Notes: generated from the letters alone by a model not told the origin. Positions 46,872 to 58,793 are shown, counted from the stretch's first letter. The stretch: 64,000 bases of DNA from Aedes albopictus (GCF_035046485.1 NC_085138.1:12651329-12715328); one strand, 5' to 3'. Made by a program: numbers and translations.

Positions 46872-48774
46872 CAGGGTGTCTACTACCTGAAAAAACCTGG
46901 AAAACCGGGAATCCTCAGGGAATTATATTTAACAGAGAAAACCTGGAATACTCAGGGAATATCGTGCATACTCAGGGAAATTTTGCATCGACAAAAAAAT
47001 AAAACACTGGGTCGCAAAAATAAAAAGTAGCGAGTTTCATTACTTGTAGATCTACTTTGAAATAGAGTCCACAGAGCTTTACTGCATCGAGGGTATGAAT
47101 GAAAAAAAATGTCGATTATGTAGTGGTAGTATATCCATCTAGAAAATATGCTACAACGTATCTGGAAGTTCTTTGGAAATACCTCTTGAAATTCCTCCCA
47201 CAGTTTTTTACAAGATTCCTTCCGTATTTTTTTCAATCCATTTGTCTTGGTATTCCTTTTTGAATTCCTTCCGGGGATTCTTCCAGATTCCTAACAGCAT
47301 TTCTCCGGAAGTTTTTCCTTGAGAATCTTCAAATCTTCATACAGAATTTCTCTAGAGGATTTCCCAGTATTGCTCCCAGAGTCTCCGTGGGTTTCTACCA
47401 GGATTCAGCCCGAGATCTTTACATGAGCTTCTCTCAGGATATACCACAGATGTTGTCGCGAAATTTATGTTAGAGTTTCTCTCGGGATTCCTATTGAAAG
47501 AGTTATTCTTGGGATTTCTACAAAAGCTCCTCCAAGGGTTTAAGGAGTTTTTCACATTTTTTTTGCAGGAATTCCTTCCGGTATTTTTTCCAACATTTCT
47601 CACGTGGATTCTTAAAAAAAAATCCAATAGCTTTCTTCTAGAGTTTCTCCTTGGATTTATACATAAGTTTTAGCTGATATATTTCCCAAAAGTTCTCACG
47701 GGATTTCTTTTGCGATTTCTCTCGGAGTTTTTCCTGGGACTTCTCTCAGAAAATTCCTTTCGGTGTTGATCCTGGAAAGTTTCTCAGAGTTTTTTATCTG
47801 ATGTTATCTTTATATCAGAGTTAATTATCTAATTTCTTGCAATGATCCACCTGAGATCATTTTCTTACAGATTTTTAGGAAATTAAGGTGGAACTCTGAA
47901 AACTTTCAAAAGGAATTCCGGGAAAAACTACGTACGAAATACACGAGAAATATCTGAAAACTGTCGCTGGAAGAAGTTCTGCAAACTTGCCGAGGGAAAC
48001 TGTTGCAAAATTATTCCGAACATACTAAGAAAAAATCTGGAAGAACTTTGGAAAAAAATAGAAAGATCTGCGGGAGCAACCAGCGAGAAATTCTGGAAGA
48101 AAGTCCGGGGGTACATACTCTAACAGACACCCCGTGAAAAATCTCGAAAAGCCTGAAATCGTGAAAAATCTCGGAAGGAGCTATTTACGTAAAAACCTCT
48201 AGATATATTAGGGAAAACTGGAGAAAACCAGAAAAGAAAAACCGTAGATAATTTCATGGAAAAACTACGAGACACTGGAAATGAATTTAAAGATGGAATT
48301 CTGGAAAGATTTAAAAGAAGAATCATGGGTAGAATTTTGAAACAGAGTACAAACATCGAAGTTTATGTTCAAAACTGTGTATGAAATATAGTCTGTGGAA
48401 TTACTGATTGAACTCCTGAATGTTTTGAAACTACTGAATGAGCGATTTATTTCAAATAATCCAAAAGAACTTTGAAGAAAATTTAGAAATATTCCTTCAC
48501 CGATTTTTGTATTATATTCAAACAAGTTTTGTTTAACAGTTCAGAATTCAGCGATTTGGTAGAATCTCTTGGATAATAAATCATGCGCATTTTTCTTTAA
48601 AAATTTTAGTTGAAATTTTGAGGACATTTCTGTATAGTTTTTCAAAAGAAGAAATTGAAATAGAAATTTTATAAAATTTCAGCCCATTTTTGTATTTTTG
48701 ACATATGAAATTTCCCCCTGGAAAAACCTGGAAAACTCAGGGAATTTTATTTTGTCCTCTGAGTAGACACCCTG
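46872..48774. mobile_element. TIR element with 5-bp TSD (CAGGGTGTCTACT ends)
   Basis: Ends CAGGGTGTCTACT and AGTAGACACCCTG are flanked by TCAAT on both sides (46867-46871; 48775-48779). Next to each end lie AACCTGGAAAA.C..GGGAAT blocks in inverted orientation. The interior is a degenerate TTCCTGG/GGGATTTCT array. No transposase ORF. Confidence 0.8.
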
Positions 48775-48779
48775 TCAAT

Positions 48780-49701
48780 GAGCTGATATCATTTATTAGA
48801 GCTCAATCAGGTTCGCGTTTGAACTTTATCTGCGCTTAGAATACTTTTTGAAGTTGAAAGTTCGAAAGAAGTTTACGAGGAACTTCTTGTGAACTTACAC
48901 AGTTTGACATTTTCAGTTTGTTGTGGTTCGTAGTGCAAAGCAATAAATTAGTGCCAGTGTATCGACTTTCAGAAAAGATTATAAGTTTCCAGCTCGGTTT
49001 CCAGTGACTACTATCGCGTCGATTACCGGCGCGCTGGTGCGACAAGTGAGACCGGGTTGACAACACCCAGCAAAGCTGGAAAAGTTTTGTGCGCAGCCGG
49101 CGGAATCCTGGGTGGAACAGTTGTCCGCTGCGGGGGCAGCCTTTGAGCCACACAATACGGATGCTTTGCGTTGATTACAAGTAAGTACGTTGAAATATTA
49201 TAGTGAAACAAAGTGTACTTGTGAAATTACCACAAGCTGTGGCTGCTGAGCTCGATCTCCGAGTGATTTAATTGAATGAGAACTTCTCCCGGCCTCCGCT
49301 GTCGCCGAAGTTCAAGTGAAGTTCACTTTTGGTACGGTTAATATTTATCTGAACTTTGAGTAGTAAGTTCAAAACAAGTACGAAACAAGTTCGAACCGGA
49401 GCTTTTCAAGTTATTGGAATATGTCCAACTGAACTTTATTTGAGCTTTAGAGGCACGCAAAAGTTCAAAATAAGTTCGGTTAAATTTTGATTGAACTTTG
49501 CTCTAAAGTTCAAAGTAAGTTTTTTCTGAACCTTTAATGTCGTTTTGAAGAGAAGTCAAAAGCTTGTACATGTACTTCCGAGTTCATAAACAATACATGT
49601 GTAACTTTTTGGAGAATTAAGTTCAACGAAACCGGAATTGAACCAAACTAGTACTTCTGAGTTCGTTCTTCAAGTGGAATCCGAACTTTTGGTTGCTTGG
49701 G
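48780..49701. repeat. AAGTTC-rich subterminal region of the TA element
   Basis: About twenty copies of AAGTTC or GAACTT, often in GAACTTTxxxxTGAACTT arrangement, fill this stretch next to the right end of the 45076-49701 element. Confidence 0.7.
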
Positions 49702-50043
49702 TATGCTCCTGGGTTTCGCGGATGATATCGACATCATCGGGATCGACCGTCGGGCCATGGAAGAGGCGTTCATACCTTTTAAAAGGGAGACTGCGAGGAT
49801 TGGACTAACGATTAACACCACAAAGACCAAGTACATGATTGCTGGTGGTCATCGTCGGTCCGGTCGTGGTAGTGGTGACGAAGTGGTGCTAGGTGAAAAA
49901 GTTTGACGTTGTGGACAAATTTGTTTATCCTGGTACTCTAGTAACGTGAGATAATGATGTTACCCGCGAGGTAAAAAGACGGATTTCAGCTGCATATCGC
50001 GTTGTACCAGACTCTAATACTTCCGGTCGCTTTTTACGGCCAT
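49702..50043 (+). mobile_element. RTE-type LINE, piece 2: catalytic RT block
   Basis: It begins MLLGFADDIDIIGIDRRAME, then RIGLTINTTKTKYMIAGG, continuing the RT interrupted at 45075. A frameshift follows near 49902. About 260 bases at its end (49782-50043) recur at 52628 onward, on the far side of a LOA copy. Confidence 0.88.
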
Positions 50044-50473
50044 CAGGTATCAGAAGACCGGCTCCAAAGGCACGTTATCCTCCATTTGGGACATTTGTGC
50101 CATCGCCATAATAATAGCGTATTTCATCATCTTCCTGAGGGAAAAGGAAGGAAGTAAGGATAAGGATGGGGATAGAGACATGTAGGGAAATAGGAAAACA
50201 ATACCCTGGAAGAGGATACTAACGCATAAGCGTACCACAATGGATTAAAACAGCGTCCTGAAAAGGGCACTGTCTAGGGGCGGGACAGCTCTAATATTTA
50301 TTAGCGATATTAGCAGTATTAGGAAATATTAATCCCAGAGCCCTACCAAATTTAAACAAAGTAAGCCACGTCGATTGAACTGAATTGATTTGGAATGACA
50401 ACCGTGATGACAACAAAAAGAACAAAAATGTGAACGTGGCGGTTTCGTCGCTTTTGTGTTGCATGAGTAAATA

Positions 50474-50597
50474 GGCCATATGAATAAAGTTGAGTAAATA
50501 CTCTTTACTAAATCTATGTGAAGCCGTGGAGCAAATCTCTGTGAAACTTCACAGAGATCTGAGTAAAGAGTATTTACTCAGCTTTATTCATATGGCC
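50474..50597. mobile_element. 124-bp palindromic MITE, TA-flanked
   Basis: The arms GGCCATATGAATAAAGTTGA and GAGTAAATACTCTTTACT, with their complements, form a hairpin flanked by TA (50472-50473; 50598-50599). Inserted in the 50274-52253 element. Confidence 0.85.
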
Positions 50598-51324
50598 TAA
50601 TGAATTAAGACTAGAAAACTGAAGTCGGCAAAATCTTGCTCTCTTATTGAGATTCTCATACCAGCTCATACCAAGAGAATTAATTTGGGACAAGCAGATG
50701 ACGGTCAACTGCAAACAGTCGTGATTGTGTCCGTGCGTACTTCTATCACACAAAAGTTTATGTATCGTATCTTTTGGTCTGAAGATCTTATACAATATTG
50801 AGGTTATCTCACCGGAGATTAGTCAATATTCGATTAGCTTTGTTATTGACTATTGACTAGAACCAGCAAAAATATCCTAGCACAAGTACGCCCCAGAAAA
50901 AATTAACTAAAGTGCTTTATTTGCAGAATGCGCACCGTCGCACGTCCAAGGGAAGTACAAATGATATTCTCAGTTCAGTTTTTTATATTCATGCAACATC
51001 AAAGTTTAGCAACCAACATTAGAGGTCGTTTCCTCTAGATTATTAAACAAAGCCATTTCTTATGATTCCTCCTAGCCATGGGCTTTCGATAGCCATGTCC
51101 TCGATGAAGTATGCTGGAGCCGTGCCCGGTACTCGGTTTATTTTCCCAGCTAAAATTATCAATAGAAATTTAAGTATTTAACCGAACAAATTGTAGAAAA
51201 GTTGCAAACATACCTATAACAACCTCTACCTCGCGTCTTCGTGACAGTTGTTAGTTATTGCCTGAAAAGTCATGGCATACTATCCAAAAAACAAGTTGCA
51301 TGACGATGAATATTAGGACATTAA

Positions 51325-52199
51325 CCCTCTAATACCCAATCCCGCCTTTAGACGGGGTATAGTTTGAGCACAGACAAACAGACGTAACACTCTGATATTT
51401 CCCATCGTACACTGATTTAACGGTCATTTATTAATTTGATAGTTGGCCAACCGGCCACTTGTGGCGCTCGCATCGTTTTTGTTCGAGTTTGACGTTTGCT
51501 CACTACCGCCACCTAGTTGATGGTTGGCCAAACTCAGTCCTTTTAGCATTGGGCGAACATATTTCCGGGACTATGATTTCAATAGAAAAATGTTTAAAGT
51601 GTTACGTCTGTTTGTCTGTGGTTTGAGCATTTTTGTAATTTTTGTTTCGTGGAAAATCAATTTTTTAATATTTTTGGCTGATATTTAGGACTGTTTTGTA
51701 TATCTCAAAATAGTTTTTGGTGTATTTTGAAGCGTATTTACATTTTTTTTAAATCATTGAAAAAATGATGTTTTAGTCACCTTTTAGAAGTTATTGTTTA
51801 TTTAGTATTGCATCGCTACAATTAACATATTTTAAATTTTTCCCAAATCATTCTATCCTTGTTTAATGGTTTAAGCGAATCGAATACACTCTGAAATTAT
51901 TTTCCTTAAAATTACACGGAAAATAAAATTTTCTGTGAAAAAAATTTAAAATAATAATATTTCAACAATAATCATAAAACCTCAAAATGTTTTCATCTCA
52001 AAAAATCCGTTCCCCAAATTGGCTTCTAGGAAAAATATAAAAGTGTGGGGATGTTCAAAAATAAAAATTAGAAAAATCAAAAACTGAAATTCACGAAATC
52101 GAGAATTAAAAAGAATCATCTTCCAAAACATGTTTAAATCGATTTTAGATGACGAAAAATGATGTTTAGATCAAAATCAAAAATTTGGGTATTAGAGGG
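51325..52199. mobile_element. TTAA-flanked piggyBac-like MITE, nested
   Basis: Ends CCCTCTAATACCCAA and TTGGGTATTAGAGGG are flanked by TTAA at 51321-51324 and 52200-52203. Non-coding, AT-rich. Contains the MITE at 51369-51620. Confidence 0.9.
51369..51620. mobile_element. CACAGACAAACAGACGTAAC MITE, 7-bp TSD
   Basis: Ends CACAGACAAACAGACGTAAC and complement, with GTTTGAG repeated at 51362-51368 and 51621-51627. Same family as 13174-13457 and 14382-15282. It is the innermost layer of the nest. Confidence 0.9.
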
Positions 52200-52385
52200 T
52201 TAATATTTATTAGGCAGTATTAGAGTCGGTATTAGACGCTGTCCCGCCCCTAGGGCACTGTAATAACGCATAAAGCGTGAAGAGAATCTATAGCTCTGTA
52301 CCACAGCGGGTTAAGAACAACAGAATATCCTGAAGATTCAGGTTTCTGAAGTCAGTTTCAGTAAACTCGGAAACGCAGTTATCGC

Positions 52386-52560
52386 ACTAGTTTTCAAGAG
52401 TGCGAAAACGCAAATAAAAGTGCGCGATTGCATCCAATCGACTCGGTGTCTTCAGAGCACTTGTTCAGCATACATCGAAGAAGTAGTGCGCCGAAGACAT
52501 CAATTTGATTTGATGCAGTCGCGCAGTTTTATTTACGTTTTCACACTTATGAAGACTCAG
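52386..52560. repeat. Foldback in LOA 5'/3' junction
   Basis: GTGCGAAAACGCAAATAAAA..TGCGCGATTGCATC and GATGCAGTCGCGCAGTTTTA..TACGTTTTCACAC are inverted complements. May be a small MITE or structured LINE leader. Confidence 0.65.
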
Positions 52561-52627
52561 TGCGCAGTCCAGTGGTGAACTAAATGCGGTATATTGATGA
52601 TCAACTTCATACGGCCTCGAACAGCCG

Positions 52628-52799
52628 AAAGGGAGACTGCGAGGATTGGACTAACGATTAACACCACAAAGACCAAGTACGTGATTCCTGGTGGTCAACG
52701 TCGGTCCGGTCGTGGTAGTGGTGACGAAGTGGTGCTAGGTGGCGAAAAGTTTGACGTTGTGGACGAATTTGTTTATCTTGATACTCTAGTACTCTGATG
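52628..52799 (+). mobile_element. RTE-type LINE, piece 3 (duplicate of 49782-49943)
   Basis: Nearly identical to the end of piece 2 (RIGLTINTTKTKYVIPGG). It retains frame to DEFVYLDTL (here GGEKFDVVDEF is intact), then is broken at 52800 by another element. About 75 bases present in the left copy (about 49944-50018) are missing here. Confidence 0.85.
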
Positions 52800-54954
52800 C
52801 AGAGCCGTAGCGTGGTCCCATGGCGCCCTTGGCAAGCATCCAGATTTGCGCCCCACGACAATTGAACATTGTCCTAATTAGCGTTGTCATTTTTTTTTTC
52901 AAAGTTTCTTTAGTTGAATTTTTGTGTTTCGTTTATTCTCTTAAGCCTGGAACACATAGCGTCCGTTCCGTCGAGGTTTGCGTTTTTTTACAGCTTTCCC
53001 ATGGGAAATGTGTCAAACTACTGTCACGCACACGCAAACGGATGCATTGTGTGGGGCACTTTAGAGTATTTTCCACTTAATGGAAATTCCGACATCCACA
53101 AACGATCTTTTCTAGAAATTTCTACGATTAATTCAATTGGTTTTACCTGATTTTTTCATTAATTTTAGGAAAGGTTTATTCTAAAGTTTAATCAAAATAT
53201 TTCCCAGAAAATCTGTTAAAAAATGTACAGCAAATATAAGACGAATCATAGACATAAAGAAATATCAGGAGGAAATCCTGAAGAAATTTGGAGTTTTAGC
53301 AGAAATCACTGGAAAAAATCCTGCTGAAATCACTAAAGGAATTCCTGAAAGAATGCCTGATGAAAACCCGGCAGACATTTCAGCAGGAATTTCCGATGAC
53401 ATTCATGTATAATTTCTTGCAGGAATTCCTGGAGCAGTTCATAAAGCTATGGCTGAAGGACAGCCTGTAAAAAATGTGGAAAACCATTGGAAGAGTTTCT
53501 GAATTCTCGAAAGAATCCATGAAAAAGTTTCCCTAAAAAGTTTTATGAAGAAATTCTTGGAGGAATCCATGGAAGGATTGCAAAAGAAACCTTTGAAGAA
53601 GATTTGGAACAAAATCAATTACAGATTTTCTCACGGAATACCTGGGAAAATTTCTGAAAGATTTCAAATATATGATTTTTTGGAAAAATCTATGGGGATG
53701 AAAAGTTTCTAGAGGAATTCTAGCAGAAATTTATGAAGCAATCTTTAATGAACATGGAACAATTTTGGAAGGATTAAATGGCAGATTTTCCAAGTGATAT
53801 GAGGGATTTCTTTTTTCTAAAGGAATCTGTAGACGATTTTCTAAAGGGAACCGTTTGAATTTCCAAAATAATCTATAGATGACCTGGAAAAAATATCTAT
53901 AATCTATAAAAAAAACCTGGAAGAATCCCTGAAGGAATTCTCAGAGGCATTTATGCAGGAATAGCTGGAGGAGTTTCTCTAAAAATCCGTGGCAGATCAT
54001 TAATCATAATCCGCAACCCTTACAGATATTTTTGCAGGAATCTTAAAAAAACTGAGGGAAATTTTGGAAAGTTTCTATGGAAATTCGTTGAAGATTTTCC
54101 AGGATGAACCCAGGAAAAAATAGTGAAATAAATATTGAGAAACAGAAGTATCAATCTTTAGAAGAATTTTTGAAGGAATCTGTGGAAGGATTCCTAAAAG
54201 TATCCTTGAAGAAAATAATTTCTGAAATATTTTAGAAAGAATATCTACAAAAGATTCTTCAGGAAACTATGAAAGATTATCCAATAAAATTCTTGAAGAA
54301 AAATCCGGAAGAATCCTTTAAATAATTGCTGAAAAAAATCCTAGATAACTTCCTGAAAGTTTCCCTGGAGGAAGTTCTAAGGGAATCCAGGAGAAATTGT
54401 TTGAGTTGAGGAAATAGAAATAAAATCTCACTGATAGTTTTTTGGGCGAATACGACTTGTGAGGTTTGTTCTAGATTTACAAGAGTTTTAAACCCAAAGA
54501 AACAATAACAATTGTATGAACTGAAAGAGCATCATCTGAATATTTTACATTTAAAGTATTTTTTTTGCCAATGCTGTAAAATGTTTGAATGAATGCGACG
54601 AATGACCTCGGAAGTAACCTCAAGACATTCTCCAGTAAGAATGTATAGGAATCATTAGAAAGAAACTTTCACTAGAATTTCGAAAGCATTTCGATTTTGC
54701 TTTGTCATTGAAAAAATAGAAATAAAATAGATTCTCAACTTCGTGGTATTCCAAATAATTTAGAAAAATCTAAGTTTTTGAGAAATCGGAAGAACGTAAA
54801 AAAATTATCAGTCTTAGATACTTTAAACAGTGAGAACTTCAAAACATTCATCCTGTTTGCTTTAGCCCCAGGCCTTTTCGGCGCCCCTCTGAGGCTGACG
54901 CCCTTGGCGGGGGCCAACCTGGCCAACCGCACGCTACGGCTCTGTACTTCCGGT
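52800..54954. mobile_element. TIR element, CAGAGCCGTAGCGTG ends
   Basis: Ends CAGAGCCGTAGCGTGG and CACGCTACGGCTCTG are inverted repeats, followed inward by CGCCCTTGGC/GCCCTTGGCG words. The interior 53260-54400 is the GAATTC/GAAATCCTG array. No duplicated target bases found. RTE sequence resumes directly after it. Confidence 0.75.
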
Positions 54955-55007
54955 CGCTTTATACGGCCATGAATCGTGGACGTTGAGAGAAGCTGATCGG
55001 AGAGCCT
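54955..55007 (+). mobile_element. RTE-type LINE, piece 4
   Basis: TTCCGGTCGCTTTATACGGC then TGGACGTTGAGAGAAGCTGA encode LYGHESWTLREADRR in the RTE ORF2 C-terminal part. It stops at about 55007 and resumes at 63366. Confidence 0.75.
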
Positions 55008-55281
55008 GTCACCTCTATGCAGAGGGTGCATGAGACCAAGAGACAAAAGTTGAAAAAACAGAGCGGTTCCTGTGAGTATCGGTCCCCCGACCCACTTTCT
55101 TAATAGACCTGTGCGCCGACTTTATTTTGCTCGGCGGCGGCGTAAGGGCCATTTTTGGCCGGCGGCGGCGGCGTCATCGGCGTCACGCCGGTGGCAGCTT
55201 TCGGCGGCGGCGGCGGCGGCGTGAATCGGCGTGACCAAAATTTGACCGTAATGTCAACATTGGCGAAACGAAGAAGTTGTC

Positions 55282-56122
55282 TTTACCACAGAGAACAGAC
55301 ATCCAGGCACAGAGAACAGACGAACATGCTCGAACAAAATTCCTTGAAAATCTTGTGTAAAGAAAAAACAAGCTCAGTAGCGACATCGACGGTGACTTTC
55401 CCACTCAAAAACTTGTTTCGACACCATGATGGCGCTTTCTGAAGAAATATTTCACTAGCGCACCTTTAAATTTTCCTACTCAGATTCTGAGCTGTATTTG
55501 CTTAAATAACAAGATGTATATGATTATTTCACTAACCCAGCAACAAAATTTGAGCAACCCATTGGTAATTAGTTTCATTATTTTTAATAAGAAACAAATA
55601 TAACAAGAATTCAAATATTGTTTTCCAAGTAAAAACAACACATTCTTTAGGTGGAACTATACTAGGGTGCACACTTGGTGACACTAGCGCCAAAAGGTAA
55701 AACAACGGCAAATTTGTACCCCGATTCAAATTTTGACAGCGCCGCGTAATGGCCACATTCCCAGTTATTTCAAAACAACCGTTGCAATGCTTTACACAAT
55801 AGCACTACATGAGCTTGGACGTCTGTTCTCTGTGATCCAGGCTAGAACAAATTTCATTTGGAAAGTTGTGTAAGGATTTGAATCTTCACTTGAGTAAGGT
55901 TGCAAACCAATACACGATGACAGCACTAACGCCACCAAACACCATATTGCCACAGTCAGTGGTGAATTGAAACATTTCAAGTGGTGAATTAAATTAGTAT
56001 GGGAAATTAACCGATTGCAGCGCCACGCTTTTGCCACTTGTGTTGCCGATTTCAAATGGTCGTTAAATTCCTTACACAATTTCGGAACTGGACTTGGATG
56101 TCTGTTCTCTGTGTCTTTACGC
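55282..56122. repeat. CACAGAGAACAGACATCCAG repeat with three ends
   Basis: CCACAGAGAACAGACATCCA is at the left; complementary ends GACGTCTGTTCTCTGTG and GATGTCTGTTCTCTGTG lie at about 55820 and 56097. Two MITE units, or one plus a solo end. Ends resemble the CACAGAGAAACAGACGT family. Confidence 0.6.
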
Positions 56123-56509
56123 TGTAGAATTTGTAGTCCAGTCTTTGCTTTTTCATAACCATTAATAACATTATTGTAGTTATTATGCCAGTACACAGGA
56201 TGAAGTATTTGACCAAAAAGGAATCAATGCTCAAACATCTTGTTTGACTCGATCGAATTTTCATTAGTGTCAAACAGATGTTTTTTCTTCATTTCATTTG
56301 TCAAATATTTGACCCTGTACTTATAATCTTACTTTTGAATGAACACCTTTTTATTCCTGTTCGGGTCCGTCACTAGGGCCAGTAATAAGACCTATACCCC
56401 GAGAGACGAACCAGCCAAGGGCTGAAAGTCTCTTTAATAGTGCATGTTTCATTACTCTATTGCAAATTAAGATTTTGCTACAGTTTTCGTTTTGTTTTCT
56501 TAGAACCTT

Positions 56510-58790
56510 GGATTTCAGGGAATAATCTCCGAAAAAATTCCAGAAGAAGCCTGGAGGAATCCATGAAGAAACTTCTGGAATAATCCCAGCAAGAACTGCT
56601 GTATGAAACCCTTAAGGAACTTCTGCAGGAATCACTTATATGTAGTTCAAGAATTTCTCTTAGAGAGATCCCTGGAAAACTTATGAAGAATTCCCGAAGG
56701 AATTCCTAGAGGATTCCCCAAGAGAATTCCAGCAGGAATCCCCGGAGGAATTTCAGAAGGAATCCCCAATGAAATTTTTGGAGTAATCCCTTAAGGAGTT
56801 TCAGGAGGAATGCTCGTAGGAATTCCATGAGGGAGCCCTGAAAGAGTTCCAAATGAAATTCCCGCAGAATTTGCACAAGGAAATCCTAAAAGAATTCCAG
56901 CACGAGTTCCAAGCAAATTCCAGCAGTAATCCCCAAAGAAATCCCAACAAGAATTTCAGAAAGAATCCTCGAAAGTATTCCAGTGGGAATTTCAAAGTGA
57001 ATTCGAGAAAGAATCCCCTAAGGATTTCTAGGAGGAATCAACGAAAAATATCCAAGAGGAATCTCTGAAGGAATTCCAGGAGAAATTCCTGAGGGATTTC
57101 TAGGAGGAATTACCAAAAGAATTCTAAGAGGAATCCTAGAAGGAATTCTAGCAGGAATCCCCGAGGAAACTTGAAGTGAAACCCCAAAAGTAATACTAGG
57201 AGGAAACCTCAAAGGAATTCCAGAAGAAATCTCTGGAAAAAAAAAATCAGGAGAAATCCTCGTTAAAGTCCAGGAGGAATCCCTGAAAAAAAATGCAGGA
57301 GGAATCCACGATGGAATTTTAGGAAGAATACTTGAAGGAAATTCAGGAAAAATCCCCGAAGGATTTCCAGAAGGGATGCCAGAAGAAATCTCCGAACGAA
57401 GTCCAGGAGGTATATCCGACGGAATTCCAGAAGAAATCCTTGCAGGAATCTCAGGGGGAACCCCCTTAGGGAATCTCCGAAGGAACTCCAAGCGGAATCC
57501 TCGAACGAGTTTCAAGAGGAAACCCCGAAGGAAGTACGGGAGGAATCCCTGAAGAAATCCTCGAAAGAACTCTGTGAGGAATTCCCGCAGAAGTTCCAAG
57601 AGAAAATTACGAAGGAATACCAGCGCGTATCTCAAAGGAATTCAATCAGTACACCAAAGAAATTCCAGCAAAAATCCTTAAAATAATTTCAGTGGGAATT
57701 TCAAGGAGGATTCAAGAAATAATCACCAAAGAATTTTGAGGACGAACAAACGAAATATATCCATGAGGAATCTTTGTATAAATTCCGGGGGAAAATCTAA
57801 GAGGACCGAAGGAATTCCAAGAGGAATCCCCTAAAGAATTCCAGGAGAACTCAGGAGAAATTGGAAGGGAAAGCTCCAAAGGAATTTCAAGAGGAAATGC
57901 CGAAGAATTTACAGGAGGAATCCCAGAAACAACTCTAGAAGGAATCTCCGAAGCAACTCCAGGAGAAATCCCCGGAGGAATTTAAGGAGGAATCCCTGAA
58001 AAAAGTCCAGGAGGAATTTTCGAAGGAACTCTAGGAGGAATCTCCAAAGGATTTCAAACCGAAATCCTTGATATTGGAATTCAAAGAAACAGTACTTATC
58101 ACGATTTTATTTTTACTTCTAACTTAATTCCAGGAGGAATCCTGAATGAATTTTAAGAGAAATTAACGAAGGAATTACATGAGGAACTCCAGGAGGAATC
58201 TCCAAGGGAGTTCTAAGAGGAATCATCAAAGAAATTTTAGGCGAAATCCACAACGGAGTATCAAATGAAATCTCTTAAACAATCTCTGGTGGAATCCTTG
58301 AAATAAGTCTAGGACGAATCCTCGACGGAATTCCAGAAGAGATCTCCAAAGGAATTTCAGGAGGATTTCCTGAAGGAACTCTAGCAGAGACCCCCGAAGA
58401 TATTGTACGAGGAATCTCCGGAAGAATTCCAAGACGGAAGTTTAAGTTGTATCTTCGGAGGAATTCCCGAAGGAATCACGGAGGAATTCCAGGAGGAATC
58501 CCCAAAGCATGTACAGGAGCAATCCACAACGGAATATCAGGAGGAATTCTTGAAAAAGTTTCAGGAGGAACTCTTGAAGGAAGTCTAGGAGGAAACCCTG
58601 AAGGAAATCTAGGAAGAATCCCCATAGGAATTCCAAGAGGAATCCTCGTAATAATTCCAGGAGAAATTTCCGGATGATTTCTTTGAAGAACCTCCTAATA
58701 AATTCCAGGAAGAATTCCCCGAGGAATTTCAGGACTAATGCTCGAAGGAAGTCCATGAGGAACTCCTGATGGCAGTCCAAGAGCAATCAC
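56510..58790. repeat. GGAATTCC/GGAGGAATCC array
   Basis: 2.3 kb of imperfect 15-21-base units (AGGAATTCCAGGAGGAATCC, AAGAGGAATCCCCGAAGG). Its minus strand is open for up to 205 codons (57018-57635), rich in GIPSGIP and FLRGFLLE repeats; I do not regard this as a gene. Confidence 0.9.
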
Positions 58791-58793
58791 CGT

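Larger units (their letters stand above)
45076..49701. mobile_element. 4.6 kb TA-flanked insertion splitting the RTE RT
   Basis: The ends CCCAAGCAAGCAAAAGTTC and complement of CCCAAGCAACCAAAAGTTC are flanked by TA (45074-45075; 49702-49703). Removing it joins ...TRSH with MLLGFADDIDIIG, so the site is exact. The region inside the right end (48780-49701) is full of AAGTTC/GAACTT words, as expected of subterminal transposase sites. It holds other elements: an antisense LINE endonuclease and the 46872-48774 element. Confidence 0.88.
50274..52253. mobile_element. hAT-like element, 8-bp TSD, nested
   Basis: Ends CTAGGGGCGGGACAGC and GCTGTCCCGCCCCTAG are perfect 16-bp inverted repeats, flanked by GGCACTGT (50266-50273; 52254-52261). 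The LOA 3' UTR at 5684-5705 provides the uninterrupted site, confirming both borders. TATTAG-type words (TAATATTTATTAG) lie just inside both ends. It contains two further insertions; no transposase seen. Confidence 0.93.
50044..52627 (-). mobile_element. LOA-type copy, internally deleted, in the RTE copy
   Basis: Its left part (50058-50273) and middle (52254-52380) match the 3' UTR of the LOA element at 5495-5800. Shared words include CCTCCATTTGG, CCTGAAAAGGGCACTGT, AACGCATAAAGCG and CCTGAAGATTCAGGTTTCTG. The right end (52591-52627) matches its 5' end at 9820-9865 (TTGATGATCAACTTCATACG). All ORF2 sequence is missing. Flanked by a long duplication of RTE sequence. Confidence 0.75.

Noticed and set aside
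57018..57635. 205-codon minus-strand ORF rich in GIPSGIP and FLRGFLLE units
   Set aside because: It lies wholly inside the GGAATTCC array, whose units are multiples of three. Similar frames exist in neighbouring arrays with no shared start or end.
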